The notes below the pieces were generated by a model. That model saw only the letters and a program-made list of their open reading frames with translations. It ran no database searches and was not told the origin of the DNA. From NCBI RefSeq assembly GCF_004795015.1, contig NZ_SSBI01000005.1:124001-188000 (forward strand): a stretch of 64,000 nt of DNA. The letters run 5' to 3'. Origin of the DNA: Streptomyces sp. A1277 (GTDB lineage: Bacteria > Actinomycetota > Actinomycetes > Streptomycetales > Streptomycetaceae). Position 1 is the first letter of the stretch. Every line of letters begins with the position of its first letter. The position numbers and the translations under genes are program-made. Below, piece by piece: positions 34,610 to 43,268 of the stretch.

Positions 34610-35467
34610 ATGACCGCCCGGCCGCGCGTCGTCGACGCCCACCACCACGTCTGGGACCTCTCGGTACGCGACCAGGACTGGATCACCGGCGAGGAGCTGG
34701 CGCCCCTGCGCCGCGACTTCACCCTCGCCGACCTGGAGCCCGAGGCCCGGGCGACCGGAGTGACCGCGACGGTGCTGGTCCAGACCGTCACGGTGGCCGA
34801 GGAGACCCCCGAGTTCCTGGCGCTCGCCGACGGCAGCGAGCTGGTCGCCGGTGTCGTCGGCTGGAGCGACCTCACCGCCCCGGACATCGCCGACACCCTG
34901 GCCGCCCTGCGCGAACTCCCCGGCGGCGACCGGCTCGTCGGCCTGCGCCACCAGGTCCAGGGCGAACCCGACCCCGACTGGCTGCTGCGGCCCGCCGTGC
35001 TGCGCGGCCTGACCGCCGTGGCCGATGCCGGGCTCGTCTACGACCTGGTGGTCCTCCCGCACCAGCTGCCCGCCGCCACCCGGGCCGCCGCCCTGCTGCC
35101 CGGACTCGTCCTCGTCCTCGACCACGCCGGCAAACCACCCATCGCCGCGCGCCGCACCCACCCCTGGGCCGACGGCCTCAGGGCGCTCGCCGCCCTCCCC
35201 AACACCGTCTGCAAGCTCTCCGGGCTCGTCACGGAAGCGGACCCGCGCACCTGGAGCGTGGCGGACCTGCGCCCGTACACCGAGACCGTCATCGACGCCT
35301 TCGGCCCCGACCGGCTCATGTTCGGCTCCGACTGGCCGGTGTGCCGGCTCGCGGCGACGTACACCGAGGTCCTGGAGACCGCCCGCACCCTGATCGGGGA
35401 CCTGGGCGAGGAGGAGCGGGACGCCGTACTCGCCACCACCGCCGAACGCGTCTACGGCCTCCGGTAG
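34610..35467 (+). CDS. Amidohydrolase-family lactonase (L-fuconolactonase type)
   Basis: The 285-residue protein begins with VVDAHHHVWDLSVRDQDWI, the HxH metal motif and sequence typical of fuconolactonase/4-sulfomuconolactonase relatives. Further features are GLRHQVQGEPDPDWL, VLDHAGKPPI with a metal His region, VCKLSGLVTEAD and the catalytic Asp in MFGSDWPVCRLAA. It likely opens L-fucono-1,5-lactone to L-fuconate. It completes a three-gene pathway start with the aldo/keto reductase and the mutarotase. No dehydratase, aldolase or transporter for the later steps is seen here. Confidence 0.9.
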   Translation: MTARPRVVDAHHHVWDLSVRDQDWITGEELAPLRRDFTLADLEPEARATGVTATVLVQTVTVAEETPEFLALADGSELVAGVVGWSDLTAPDIADTLAALRELPGGDRLVGLRHQVQGEPDPDWLLRPAVLRGLTAVADAGLVYDLVVLPHQLPAATRAAALLPGLVLVLDHAGKPPIAARRTHPWADGLRALAALPNTVCKLSGLVTEADPRTWSVADLRPYTETVIDAFGPDRLMFGSDWPVCRLAATYTEVLETARTLIGDLGEEERDAVLATTAERVYGLR

Positions 35468-35500
35468 GCGCCCCCGGCACGGCTGCGGCAGGCTGGAACC

Positions 35501-36361
35501 ATGCCCGAACTGCCGGAAGTCGAAGCCCTGCGGCTCTTCCTCGACGACCACCTCGTCGGCAAGGAGATCGACCGCGTCCTCCCGCTCGCCATCAGCGTCC
35601 TGAAGACGTACGACCCGCCCCTCACCGCCCTGCACGGCGCAACGGTCACGGACGTGACGCGGCACGGCAAGTTCCTCGACATCGGCGTCGGACCGCTGCA
35701 CCTGATCACCCACCTCGCCCGGGCCGGCTGGCTCCGCTGGAAGGACGGCTTCCCCGACGCCCCGCCCCGCCCCGGCAAGAGCCCGCTCGCCCTGCGCACC
35801 GTCCTCACCGGCGGCGACGGCTTCGACCTGACGGAGGCCGGCACCACCAAACGCCTCGCCGTCCACCTCGTGCGCGACCCGGCCGAGGTGCCCGGGATCG
35901 CCCGGCTCGGGCCCGACCCGCTCGTCCCCTCCTTCGACCGGGACGCGTTCGCCGCCCTGCTCGACGGGGAACGCCGCCAGATCAAGGGCGCCCTGCGCGA
36001 CCAGTCGCTCATCGCGGGCATCGGCAACGCCTACAGCGACGAGATCCTGCACGCCGCGAAGATGTCGCCGTTCAAGCTGACAGCCAACCTCACCGACGAG
36101 GAGATCACCCGGCTGTACACGGCCCTGCGCACCACGCTGGAGGATGCCGTCGCCCGTTCCGGCGGGGTGGAGGCGGGGCGCCTCAAGGCCGAGAAGAAGA
36201 GCGCGATGCGCGTCCACGGGCGCACCGGCCAGTCCTGCCCGGTCTGCGGGGACACCATCCGCGAGGTCTCCTTCGCCGACTCCTCGCTCCAGTACTGCCC
36301 GACCTGCCAGACCGGCGGCAAACCACTCGCGGACCGCCGCCTGTCCAAACTGCTCAAGTAG
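35501..36361 (+). CDS. Fpg/Nei family DNA glycosylase
   Basis: The 286-residue enzyme starts MPELPEVEALRLFLDDH; after removal of Met, Pro2 is the nucleophile and Glu is the catalytic acid, as in formamidopyrimidine glycosylase. The middle has the helix-two-turn-helix stretch LIAGIGNAYSDEILHAAKMS, and the C terminus has a zinc finger with CPVC and CPTC pairs. It cuts oxidised bases and nicks the abasic site. The finger lacks the exact Fpg R-T-T/Y pattern and reads FADSSLQY, so damage preference may differ from 8-oxoguanine. It follows the lactonase gene by 33 bases but is functionally separate. Confidence 0.93.
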   Translation: MPELPEVEALRLFLDDHLVGKEIDRVLPLAISVLKTYDPPLTALHGATVTDVTRHGKFLDIGVGPLHLITHLARAGWLRWKDGFPDAPPRPGKSPLALRTVLTGGDGFDLTEAGTTKRLAVHLVRDPAEVPGIARLGPDPLVPSFDRDAFAALLDGERRQIKGALRDQSLIAGIGNAYSDEILHAAKMSPFKLTANLTDEEITRLYTALRTTLEDAVARSGGVEAGRLKAEKKSAMRVHGRTGQSCPVCGDTIREVSFADSSLQYCPTCQTGGKPLADRRLSKLLK

Positions 36362-36402
36362 CGGCGCCCCTACCTCAGGAGCAGGCCCTACACTCCGGCC
36401 TC

Positions 36403-37155
36403 ATGCTCCGCGTACTCGCCGTCGACGACGAAGAACCCGCACTGGAGGAACTCCTCTACCTCCTGCGCGCCGACCCCCGCATCCGCAGCGCCGAAGGAGC
36501 CACCGGGGCCACCGAGGCGCTGCGCCGCATCGGCGGCGCCGTCGACGCGGGCCCCGACGACCCGTCCGCCATCGACGTCGTCTTCCTCGACATCCACATG
36601 GCGGGCCTGACCGGGCTCGACGTCGCCCAGCTGCTGGCCGGCTTCGCCGCACCCCCGCTCATCGTCTTCGTCACCGCCCACGAGGGCTTCGCCGTCCACG
36701 CCTTCGATCTCAAGGCCGTCGACTACGTCCTCAAACCGGTACGCCGCGAACGCCTCGCCGAGGCCGTGCGGCGCGTCGCCGAGCAGGTCGGGGACCGCTC
36801 CGCACCCGTACACGACACCGCCCACGACCAGATCCCCGTCGAACTGGGCGGCGTCATCCGCTTCATCCCCATCGACGACATCGCCTACGCCGAGGCCCAG
36901 GGCGACTACGCCCGGCTGCACACCGCCACCGGCAGCCACCTCGTGCGCGTCCCGCTCACCACCCTGGAGGAGCGCTGGCGCACCCGCGGATTCGTCCGCA
37001 TCCACCGCCGCCACCTCGTGGCGCTCGGCAGGATCGACGAACTGCGCCTGGACGCCGGCAGCATGAGCGTGCGCGTCGGCACCGCCGAGCTCGCCGTCAG
37101 CCGCCGCCACACCCGCGCGCTGCGCGATCTGCTGATGCGCCGCACCGGCCGCTGA
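36403..37155 (+). CDS. LytTR-family response regulator
   Basis: The 250-residue protein has a receiver at 1-125 (RVLAVDDEEPALEELL, VVFLDIHMAGLTG, VFVTAHEGFAVHAF, DYVLKPVRRERL) and a LytTR DNA-binding domain at about 145-245 (FIPIDDIAYAEAQGDYARLH, and RIHRRHLVALGRIDELRLD). LytTR proteins bind paired direct repeats and often control a transporter next to them. Here the following genes are a small membrane protein, a symporter and a LytS-type kinase. Expected action is to turn on the symporter when the kinase detects its substrate. Confidence 0.94.
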   Translation: MLRVLAVDDEEPALEELLYLLRADPRIRSAEGATGATEALRRIGGAVDAGPDDPSAIDVVFLDIHMAGLTGLDVAQLLAGFAAPPLIVFVTAHEGFAVHAFDLKAVDYVLKPVRRERLAEAVRRVAEQVGDRSAPVHDTAHDQIPVELGGVIRFIPIDDIAYAEAQGDYARLHTATGSHLVRVPLTTLEERWRTRGFVRIHRRHLVALGRIDELRLDAGSMSVRVGTAELAVSRRHTRALRDLLMRRTGR

Positions 37156-37219
37156 CCAGCGCCTACCGGGCCCGAAACCCCTTCCCAGCAGGGCCGGGTG
37201 CCGCCTACACTCCGGCCCC

Positions 37220-37582
37220 ATGTCCGCAGAGCCCACACCCCGGCGCGAAGTGGTGACGGGGGAGCCCCGGCGGGTGCGCCCACTGCCGCGCTACCGCACC
37301 CAGTCGGAGATCGACGAGCAGACCGCACTCGGCGGCGCGTACGTCCGCTCGCTGATGCGCGGGCAGCTGCGGGCCGGGCTCACCGCCTTCGCCGCCCTCG
37401 CCGCCGTCGTCGGCACCCTGCCCCTCGTCTTCGAGGCCCTGCACAGCTCCGCCGTCGTCTGGGCCGTCCTCGGCTTCGCCGCCTACCCGCCGCTCACGCT
37501 CCTCGCCTGGTGGTACGTGCGCCGCGCCGAGCGCAACGAGAGCGACTTCGCCCGGCTCGTGGAAGGCCGCCCCGCCCCGTGA
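37220..37582 (+). CDS. Small two-helix membrane protein (DUF485-like partner of symporter)
   Basis: A 120-residue protein with a polar 45-residue start and two hydrophobic helices (GLTAFAALAAVVGTLPLVF and AVVWAVLGFAAYPPLTLLAWW) with a charged tail. Its place directly before an SSS symporter, with a GTGA overlap, is the same as that of the DUF485 protein YjcH before ActP in other bacteria. I see topological similarity but no strict motif, so the family is tentative. It may help assembly or stability of the symporter. Confidence 0.7.
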   Translation: MSAEPTPRREVVTGEPRRVRPLPRYRTQSEIDEQTALGGAYVRSLMRGQLRAGLTAFAALAAVVGTLPLVFEALHSSAVVWAVLGFAAYPPLTLLAWWYVRRAERNESDFARLVEGRPAP

Positions 37583-39060
37583 GCCGCACGTACGCGGTGA
37601 CGGCCGTCGCCGCCGTCGTCCTGGCCACCGTCCTCGTCGGCGGATTCGGACTGCGGATCTCCCGCACCACCTCCGACTTCTACGTGGCCTCGCGCACCGT
37701 GCGCCCCCGGCTGAACGCCGCCGCCATCAGCGGCGAATACCTCTCCGCCGCCTCCTTCCTCGGCATCGCCGGACTCGTCCTCGTCCACGGGCCCGACATG
37801 CTCTGGTACCCGGTCGGCTACACCGCCGGCTACCTGGTGCTGCTGGTCTTCGTCGCCGCGCCGCTGCGCCGCTCGGGGGCGTACACCCTGCCCGACTTCG
37901 CCGAAGGGCGCCTGGAGTCCCGGCAGGTGCGCCGACTCGTCAGCGTGCTCGTCGTCGGCGCCGGCTGGCTCTACCTCGTCCCCCAGCTCCAGGGCGCCGG
38001 ACTCACCCTCAAGATCCTCACCGGGGCGCCCGGCTGGCTCGGCGACGTGCTGGTGGCCTCCGTGGTCGTCCTCGCCGTCGCCGCCGGCGGCATGCGCTCG
38101 ATCACCTTCGTCCAGGTCTTCCAGTACTGGCTGAAACTGACCGCCCTCCTCGTCCCCGCGATCTTCCTGGTCCTGGCCTGGCAGGGCGAAGGACAGCCCC
38201 GCATCACCTTCGACGAACACCTCTCCGCCTTCCGCGCCGACCACCCGCTCTACGCGACCTACGGCCTCATCGTCGCCACCTTCCTCGGCACCATGGGCCT
38301 GCCGCACGTCGTCGTCCGCTTCTACACCAGCCCCAACGGCCGCGACGCCCGCCGCACCACCGTCGCCGTCCTCGCCCTGATCGGCGTCTTCTACCTCCTG
38401 CCACCCGTCTACGGCGCGCTCGGCCGGCTGTACGCCCCCGAGCTCATCCACGGCGGCGACGCGGACGCCGCCGTGCTGCTGCTGCCCGGGCGGGTCATCG
38501 GCGGGCTCGGCGGCGACCTGCTCGGCGCGCTCGTCGCGGGCGGCGCGTTCGCCGCGTTCCTGTCCACCGCGTCCGGACTGACCATGGCCGTCGCCGGAGT
38601 CATCACCCAGGACGTGCTGCCCTCGCGCGGGGTACGGCACTTCCGGCTGGCCACCGTCCTCGCCATCTCCGTACCCCTGGCCGGCTCGCTGCTGGTCAGC
38701 CGGGTCCCCGTCGCCGACTCCGTGGGCATGGCCTTCGCCGTCTCCGCGTCCTCCTTCTGCCCGCTGCTGGTCCTCGGCATCTGGTGGCGCCGGCTCACCC
38801 CGCCAGGGGCCGTCGCCGGCCTCCTGCTGGGCGGTGGCTCCGCGCTGCTGTCCGTCGCCATCACGGTCAGCGGCGCGGTACGCCCGCCCGGCTGGCCGCA
38901 CGCCCTGCTCGCCTGGCCCGCCGTCTGGTCCGTACCCGTCGGCTTCCTCGCCATGATCCTGGTCTCGCTCGCCACCCCCGGCCGCATACCCCCCGGCACC
39001 AACGCCGCCATGACCCGCTTCCACCTGCCCGAAGCGCTCACCTCCGGGAGGCACCGGTGA
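37579..39060 (+). CDS. SSS-family sodium/solute symporter
   Basis: A 493-residue protein with about 13 membrane helices. The region DFYVASRTVRPRLNAAAISG and GEYLSAASFLGIAGLV matches the first sodium-binding core helix of the ActP/acetate-type SSS transporters. GAYTLPDFAEGRLESR is the conserved Y-T-L-P-D-F motif, and TFLGTMGLPHVVVRFYT is a further signature. AFLSTASGLTMAVAGVI is in the second sodium site. Substrate is likely acetate, pyruvate or another small carboxylate. The GTG start overlaps the stop of the small membrane protein, and its stop overlaps the kinase start, so all are translated together. Confidence 0.93.
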   Translation: MSRTYAVTAVAAVVLATVLVGGFGLRISRTTSDFYVASRTVRPRLNAAAISGEYLSAASFLGIAGLVLVHGPDMLWYPVGYTAGYLVLLVFVAAPLRRSGAYTLPDFAEGRLESRQVRRLVSVLVVGAGWLYLVPQLQGAGLTLKILTGAPGWLGDVLVASVVVLAVAAGGMRSITFVQVFQYWLKLTALLVPAIFLVLAWQGEGQPRITFDEHLSAFRADHPLYATYGLIVATFLGTMGLPHVVVRFYTSPNGRDARRTTVAVLALIGVFYLLPPVYGALGRLYAPELIHGGDADAAVLLLPGRVIGGLGGDLLGALVAGGAFAAFLSTASGLTMAVAGVITQDVLPSRGVRHFRLATVLAISVPLAGSLLVSRVPVADSVGMAFAVSASSFCPLLVLGIWWRRLTPPGAVAGLLLGGGSALLSVAITVSGAVRPPGWPHALLAWPAVWSVPVGFLAMILVSLATPGRIPPGTNAAMTRFHLPEALTSGRHR

Positions 39061-40247
39061 CCGGGGCCGGATACGCCGTCGTCGTCCTGCTCGCCCTGCT
39101 CCTGTTCGGCGGCGGCCTCCTGCTCGGCCGCCGCACCGCCCGGCCCGTGCGCCCCAGCGACGTGGGCACGCCCGTGGAGCACGCCACCTTCGAGACGCTG
39201 CACACCGCGTCCCTGGCCGCGCCCCCGCTGCGCGCCGGGCTCACCGAGGACAGCGCCCGCAGGTCCGCCCGCAGGCTGCGCTCCCTGCTCGGCACCGACG
39301 CCCTGTGCCTCACCGACCGCGACCGGGTCCTGGTCTGGGACGGCGAGGGCGACCACCACGGCCGGCACGTCATGGAACAGGTCGCCGGCGTCCTGGAGAC
39401 CGGCCGCGACACCGCCTTCCGCAGCGACTGCGACGACCTGGACTGCCCGCTGCAATGGGCCGTCGCGGTGCCCCTCACCGTCGACCACCGGGTGCTCGGC
39501 ACCCTCGTCGCCTACGCCCCGCGCGAGTCCGCGGTCCTGGCCCGGGCGGCCGGCGAGGTCGCCCGCTGGGTCTGCGTCCAGCTGGAACTCGCCGAACTCG
39601 ACCGCTCACGCACCCAGCTCATCGAGGCCGAGATCAGGGCCCTGCGCGCGCAGATCTCCCCGCACTTCATCTTCAACTCCCTGGCCGCCATCGCCTCCTT
39701 CGTCCGCACCGACCCGGAAAAGGCCCGCGAACTGCTCCTGGAGTTCGCCGACTTCACCCGCTACTCGTTCCGCAGCCACGGCGACTTCACCACCCTCGCC
39801 GACGAACTGCACTCCATCGACCAGTACCTCGCCCTGGTCCGGGCCCGCTTCGGCGAACGGCTCTCCGTCACCCTCCAGGTCGCCCCCGAGGTACTGCCCG
39901 TGGCCCTGCCCTTCCTCTGCCTCCAGCCGCTCGTCGAGAACGCCGTCAAACACGGCCTCGAAGGCGCCGTCACCTCCAGCCGCATCACCATCAGCGCCCT
40001 GGACGCCGGCTCCGAGGCCGAGGTCGTCATCGAGGACGACGGCACCGGCATGGACCCCCGGCGGCTGCGCCACATCCTGCGCGGCGAGGGCGGCAGGTCC
40101 ACCGGAATCGGCCTGCTCAACGTGGACGAACGGCTGCGCCAGGTGTACGGGGACGACTACGGCCTCGTCATCGAGACGGGCATCGGTGCCGGGATGCGGA
40201 TCACCGTACGGCTGCCGAAGTACCGTGCCGGGGTGCACGGTTCCTGA
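39057..40247 (+). CDS. LytS-type sensor histidine kinase
   Basis: The 396-residue kinase has one N-terminal membrane helix (YAVVVLLALLLFGGGLLLG), a GAF-like sensor at about 40-180 and a His_kinase domain with RAQISPHFIFNSLAAIASF, where the His is phosphorylated. The ATPase part has LQPLVENAVKHGLEG and IEDDGTGMDPRRL plus GRSTGIGLLNVDERL. It lacks the multi-helix 5TM-LytS sensor of classical LytS. It pairs with the LytTR regulator at 36403. The GTG start overlaps the symporter stop as GTGA with GGGAGG upstream. The GAF domain or contact with the symporter may provide the signal. Confidence 0.93.
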   Translation: MTGAGYAVVVLLALLLFGGGLLLGRRTARPVRPSDVGTPVEHATFETLHTASLAAPPLRAGLTEDSARRSARRLRSLLGTDALCLTDRDRVLVWDGEGDHHGRHVMEQVAGVLETGRDTAFRSDCDDLDCPLQWAVAVPLTVDHRVLGTLVAYAPRESAVLARAAGEVARWVCVQLELAELDRSRTQLIEAEIRALRAQISPHFIFNSLAAIASFVRTDPEKARELLLEFADFTRYSFRSHGDFTTLADELHSIDQYLALVRARFGERLSVTLQVAPEVLPVALPFLCLQPLVENAVKHGLEGAVTSSRITISALDAGSEAEVVIEDDGTGMDPRRLRHILRGEGGRSTGIGLLNVDERLRQVYGDDYGLVIETGIGAGMRITVRLPKYRAGVHGS

Positions 40248-40260
40248 CGCGCCCGCCCCG

Positions 40261-40764
40261 TCAGTACAGGTGGATCGCCAGATGCCCCAGCGGCAGGCCC
40301 AGCTGCCATGCCGGGGTCCACACCTGGGCGGCCTCCTCGGCGCCCGGGTCCTCGCCGCCCTCCTGCTCCCAGGGCAGCGGGCCGATGGCCTCCAGATCGG
40401 CCGCCAGCAGCTCGGTCTCCTCCAGCCACCGCCAGGCCGCCCGGGCCAGCGCCAGATCGGCGTCCGTGCAGCCCTGCGCGGGGGCGCCCAGCCGATCGCA
40501 CACCCATCGGCGCCACGGCGTCCCGTACGCGGTGAGCAGCCGCAGCTCGTCCACCCGCGTCGCCGGCAGCGCCTCGGCCACCGCACTGTCCAGGAGGAAG
40601 ATCGTCAGGGCCAGCGCGTCGCGCCCCGCCCGGTACTCCAGCGTCGCCGGCTCCATCAGGTCACCGGTCCGCAGCAGCTCGTCGGCGAGGTACTCCGCGT
40701 ACATCCAGGCCATCGGGACCGGCAGCTCGCCCCCGCCGGGCCCCTCATGACGTTCCGGGCGCAT
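40261..40764 (-). CDS. Unknown protein, 167 residues
   Basis: I do not recognise the family. The protein is acidic, rich in Leu, Ala, Trp and Glu, with no signal peptide or membrane helix. Visible segments are MAWMYAEYLADELLRTGDLM, DALALTIFLLDSAVAEAL, AYGTPWRRWVCDRLG and WRWLEETELLAADLEAI; the predicted structure is mostly helical. ATG at 40764 has AGG 9 bases upstream; ATG at 40779 is an alternative, with GAGGA too close. It converges with the LytS gene and is divergent from the anti-sigma gene. The conserved-looking Trp-rich core suggests a real gene. Confidence 0.65.
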   Translation of the reverse strand: MRPERHEGPGGGELPVPMAWMYAEYLADELLRTGDLMEPATLEYRAGRDALALTIFLLDSAVAEALPATRVDELRLLTAYGTPWRRWVCDRLGAPAQGCTDADLALARAAWRWLEETELLAADLEAIGPLPWEQEGGEDPGAEEAAQVWTPAWQLGLPLGHLAIHLY

Positions 40765-40927
40765 CCCGAATCGCCTCATTTCCTCTTCTCGGCACCGGGT
40801 GCGGGGACCGTGCGGCCGGCGGGCCCCCGGCCGGTTCCCCACGCAGCATTGAACCGGGGGAGCGCGCCCCGCGTGGCCAGAAGGACAGGATCCGCCGGAC
40901 CCGATCCGTCACAGACATGAGGTTGCG

Positions 40928-41125
40928 ATGACCGCCGACCCCGGGGAGGGACCTCACGTGCGGAAGTTGCTCGGCGCCTACGTCCTGGACGCGCTGCCCG
41001 CCGCCGAGTCCCGCGAGGTCGCCCGCCACCTGCGCTGCTGTGACCGTTGCACCGCCGACTACGCGGCGGTCGCGGAGGCGGCGGAGCTGCTGGCACTGCT
41101 GCGTGCGGAGGATCTGCTGGAGTAA
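40928..41125 (+). CDS. Short zinc-finger (ZAS) anti-sigma-like protein
   Basis: The 65-residue protein is a bare ZAS domain: GPHVRKLLGAYVLDALPAAE, then HLRCCDRC, which is the H-x3-C-x2-C zinc motif of RsrA-type anti-sigma factors, followed by a helix EAAELLALLRAEDLLE. Normal anti-sigma factors continue with a membrane helix and outer domain; here the gene stops, so it would be soluble. GAGG stands 5 bases before the ATG. It overlaps the 3' end of the ECF sigma gene on the other strand by 67 bases, and the pair likely works together. Redox or zinc sensing is possible, since the motif resembles RsrA. Confidence 0.75.
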   Translation: MTADPGEGPHVRKLLGAYVLDALPAAESREVARHLRCCDRCTADYAAVAEAAELLALLRAEDLLE

Positions 41126-41628
41126 CCGGGCAGATTGCGGGAGAGCAGCCGCAGCGCGTAGTACGAGCGGGACTTGACCGTGCCCGCCGGTATCCCGAGC
41201 ACCTGTGCGGTCTCGCCCACGCTCAGCCCGCGGAAGTAGATCTGCACCAGAACCGACCGGTGCTCCGGGCTCAGGGCTCGTACGGCTTCGCGTACGTCGA
41301 GCGCGGCGGCCGCGGACTCGGCGGTGTCGGTCGCGGCCGGGGCGCACTCCAGGACCACGTCGCCGACCTCGGCGGGGCGGGCCAGCCGCGAGCGGCGGGC
41401 GTCGATCGCCAGCCGGCGCCCGACGGTGAACAGCCAGGGCCGCATCGACTCGTACGGACCGTCGAACGCCTCCGGGTGCTGCCAGGCCCGCACCAGCGTC
41501 TCCTGGAGCAGGTCCTCGGCCCGCTGCCGGTCGCCGAACGTCAGACCGAGCAGGAAGTGGAACAGGGCGGGTCCGTGTTCCCGCTGGAGCTCCGCGAGGG
41601 CCCGCTCATCGGTCGTCGTCGTGGTCAT
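41059..41628 (-). CDS. ECF RNA polymerase sigma factor
   Basis: The 189-residue protein has region 2 (FHFLLGLTFGDRQRAEDLLQ, then ETLVRAWQHPEAFDGP and MRPWLFTVGRRLAIDARRSR) and region 4 (VRALSPEHRSVLVQIYFRGL with the helix-turn-helix VGETAQVLGIPAGTVKSRSY). It directs RNA polymerase to a small set of stress or envelope genes. The last 20 residues are a Ser/Ala-rich tail that lies over the codons of the opposite-strand anti-sigma gene. ATG at 41628 is chosen at the start of family similarity; an in-frame ATG at 41691 would add 21 residues. Confidence 0.92.
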   Translation of the reverse strand: MTTTTTDERALAELQREHGPALFHFLLGLTFGDRQRAEDLLQETLVRAWQHPEAFDGPYESMRPWLFTVGRRLAIDARRSRLARPAEVGDVVLECAPAATDTAESAAAALDVREAVRALSPEHRSVLVQIYFRGLSVGETAQVLGIPAGTVKSRSYYALRLLSRNLPGYSSRSSARSSASSSAASATAA

Positions 41629-41791
41629 GGTGAACGCCCTTTCCCGCCAAGGCCCTGCCGCCTCGCTGCTGACTGGCGTATACGAGCGCATTCAGGCCAC
41701 GAGGGACAGGACAAACGCCGCCCCGTGCGACGAGCGGTCGCACCGAGCGGCGAATGGTGCGGTGAGCGGTCGGACGGCTCCCGGAAGGGGG

Positions 41792-42253
41792 CTACGGAAC
41801 CACGGTGACCGGCCAGCGGCCCGCCTTCACCAGACGGACGGCCACCGAGCCGATGAAGCGGTGCCCCGCCGACTCCGATGCGCCCACCACGACGGCGTCC
41901 GCCTTGAGCTCGTCGGCGGCCGTCACCAGACCGTTGTACGGGTCACCGCGGAACGTGTGGAACTCCCAGCGCACGTCCCATATGTCCTTCAGCCGCTCCG
42001 TCGCCGCCCGGATCTCGCTCACCAGGCCCTCGGCGACCTCCCCCGTCGCGTCCCCGATCGGAGCTCCGAGCGCGGCACCCGCGGGCAGCACGGGCTGGAC
42101 GTACACCAGGGCCAGCTTGGCCCGCTGGCGACGGGCGAGCCCGGCGGCATAGGCCGCCGCACGCATCGACGAGTCGGAACCATCGAGGCCCGAGACGATC
42201 ACCTTCGGTCCGTCTGTGCCACGTTCGAACTGGTGGGGCTGCTGATCTGTCAC
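41792..42253 (-). CDS. Universal stress protein (UspA family)
   Basis: The 153-residue single-domain protein has KVIVSGLDGSDSSMRAAAYA (N-terminal strand with the conserved Asp), KLALVYVQPVLPAG, and the C-terminal nucleotide site DAVVVGASESAGHRFIGSVA followed by VRLVKAGRWPVTVVP. The usual G-x2-G-x9-G-(S/T) ATP loop reads GASESAGHRFIGSVA, which is close but lacks the first standard spacing, so ATP binding is uncertain. GTG at 42253 is the likely start. It is divergent from the polysaccharide deacetylase, 163 bases apart. These proteins aid survival in stress or non-growth. Confidence 0.9.
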   Translation of the reverse strand: MTDQQPHQFERGTDGPKVIVSGLDGSDSSMRAAAYAAGLARRQRAKLALVYVQPVLPAGAALGAPIGDATGEVAEGLVSEIRAATERLKDIWDVRWEFHTFRGDPYNGLVTAADELKADAVVVGASESAGHRFIGSVAVRLVKAGRWPVTVVP

Positions 42254-42416
42254 GACAGTGAGGCTATCGGCTCGCTCCGCCACCCCCGGCCCGGCCTCCC
42301 GAAGGCCGCGCTCCCGCCGCCACGTGCGCGGACGCACTCCCGCCATCCGGGTGCGAAACCCCCGGCAAGCGGTGTCGCAGAGGTCGGCGGCCGAGCGGAC
42401 GTGCGAGCAGTGGGGC

Positions 42417-43259
42417 ATGAAGAGTGATCACAGGCTGCCCCTGCGCAGAACGCTCCTGCGGCTGGCCGCCGGCCTGGGCGCCGCCACCGCCGTGCGCCTC
42501 GTCGCCGCGGACCCCGTCGGCTCCCCGCCGCGCCCCGAGCCGCGGGCCGCGGGGGCGGCGGGACCGCGGGCCACCCCCCTGCGGACCGGACCGCTCGCCT
42601 ATAAACTGCGGCCCATGACGGGACACACGCCGCCCCGCTACCGCCCCGCGGCGCCGCCGGTGCGCACCCGGCCGTTCGAGAAGCTGACCGACATCGGCCA
42701 CGCGATGGTGCTGACCTTCGACGACGGCCCCGATCCGCTCTACACCCCGCACATCCTGGACACGCTGCGCGAGCACGACGTCCGGGCGATGTTCTTCCTC
42801 TGCGGCGAGATGGCGAACGACAACCGGGACCTCGTCCGCCGGATCGCCGACGAGGGGCACACCGTGGGGAACCACTCGTGGACGCACCCCCTGGTCACCA
42901 GGCTCTCCCGGGCGGGCATCACCGACGAGCTGGGCCGCACCAGCGACGTGATCGAGAAGATCACCGGCGCCGCGCCGCTCTGGTACCGGGCGCCCTACGG
43001 CGCCTGGAACCGCGACTCCTTCGAGATCGGGGCCGCGATGGGCATGGAGCCGATGGCCTGGACCGTGGACACACTCGACTGGACCGTGCCCGGCACCGAC
43101 AGCATCGTCCGCCGGGTCACGGAGGGAGCGGGCCCCGGGGTCGTGGTGCTCTCCCACGACGCGGGCGGCAACCGCTCGCAGAGCGTGGCGGCGCTGCGCC
43201 GGTATCTGCCGGAGCTGCTGGCCGACGGATACCGGCTCACGGTGCCGCGACGCCGCTGA
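42417..43259 (+). CDS. Secreted polysaccharide deacetylase (NodB domain)
   Basis: The 280-residue protein starts with a twin-Arg-like, weakly hydrophobic signal (LPLRRTLLRLAAGLGAATAV), a linker, and a NodB domain from about residue 95. The motifs are MVLTFDDGPDPLY (catalytic base Asp and metal Asp), VGNHSWTHPLVT (metal His pair), WYRAPYGAWN, WTVDTLDWTVPG and VVLSHDAGGNR (catalytic His). It removes acetyl groups from peptidoglycan or chitin-type polymers at the cell surface. Chitinases elsewhere in this window make chitin a plausible target. Start ATG at 42417 follows GTGGGG. Confidence 0.93.
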   Translation: MKSDHRLPLRRTLLRLAAGLGAATAVRLVAADPVGSPPRPEPRAAGAAGPRATPLRTGPLAYKLRPMTGHTPPRYRPAAPPVRTRPFEKLTDIGHAMVLTFDDGPDPLYTPHILDTLREHDVRAMFFLCGEMANDNRDLVRRIADEGHTVGNHSWTHPLVTRLSRAGITDELGRTSDVIEKITGAAPLWYRAPYGAWNRDSFEIGAAMGMEPMAWTVDTLDWTVPGTDSIVRRVTEGAGPGVVVLSHDAGGNRSQSVAALRRYLPELLADGYRLTVPRRR

Positions 43260-43268
43260 GGGCGGGGC

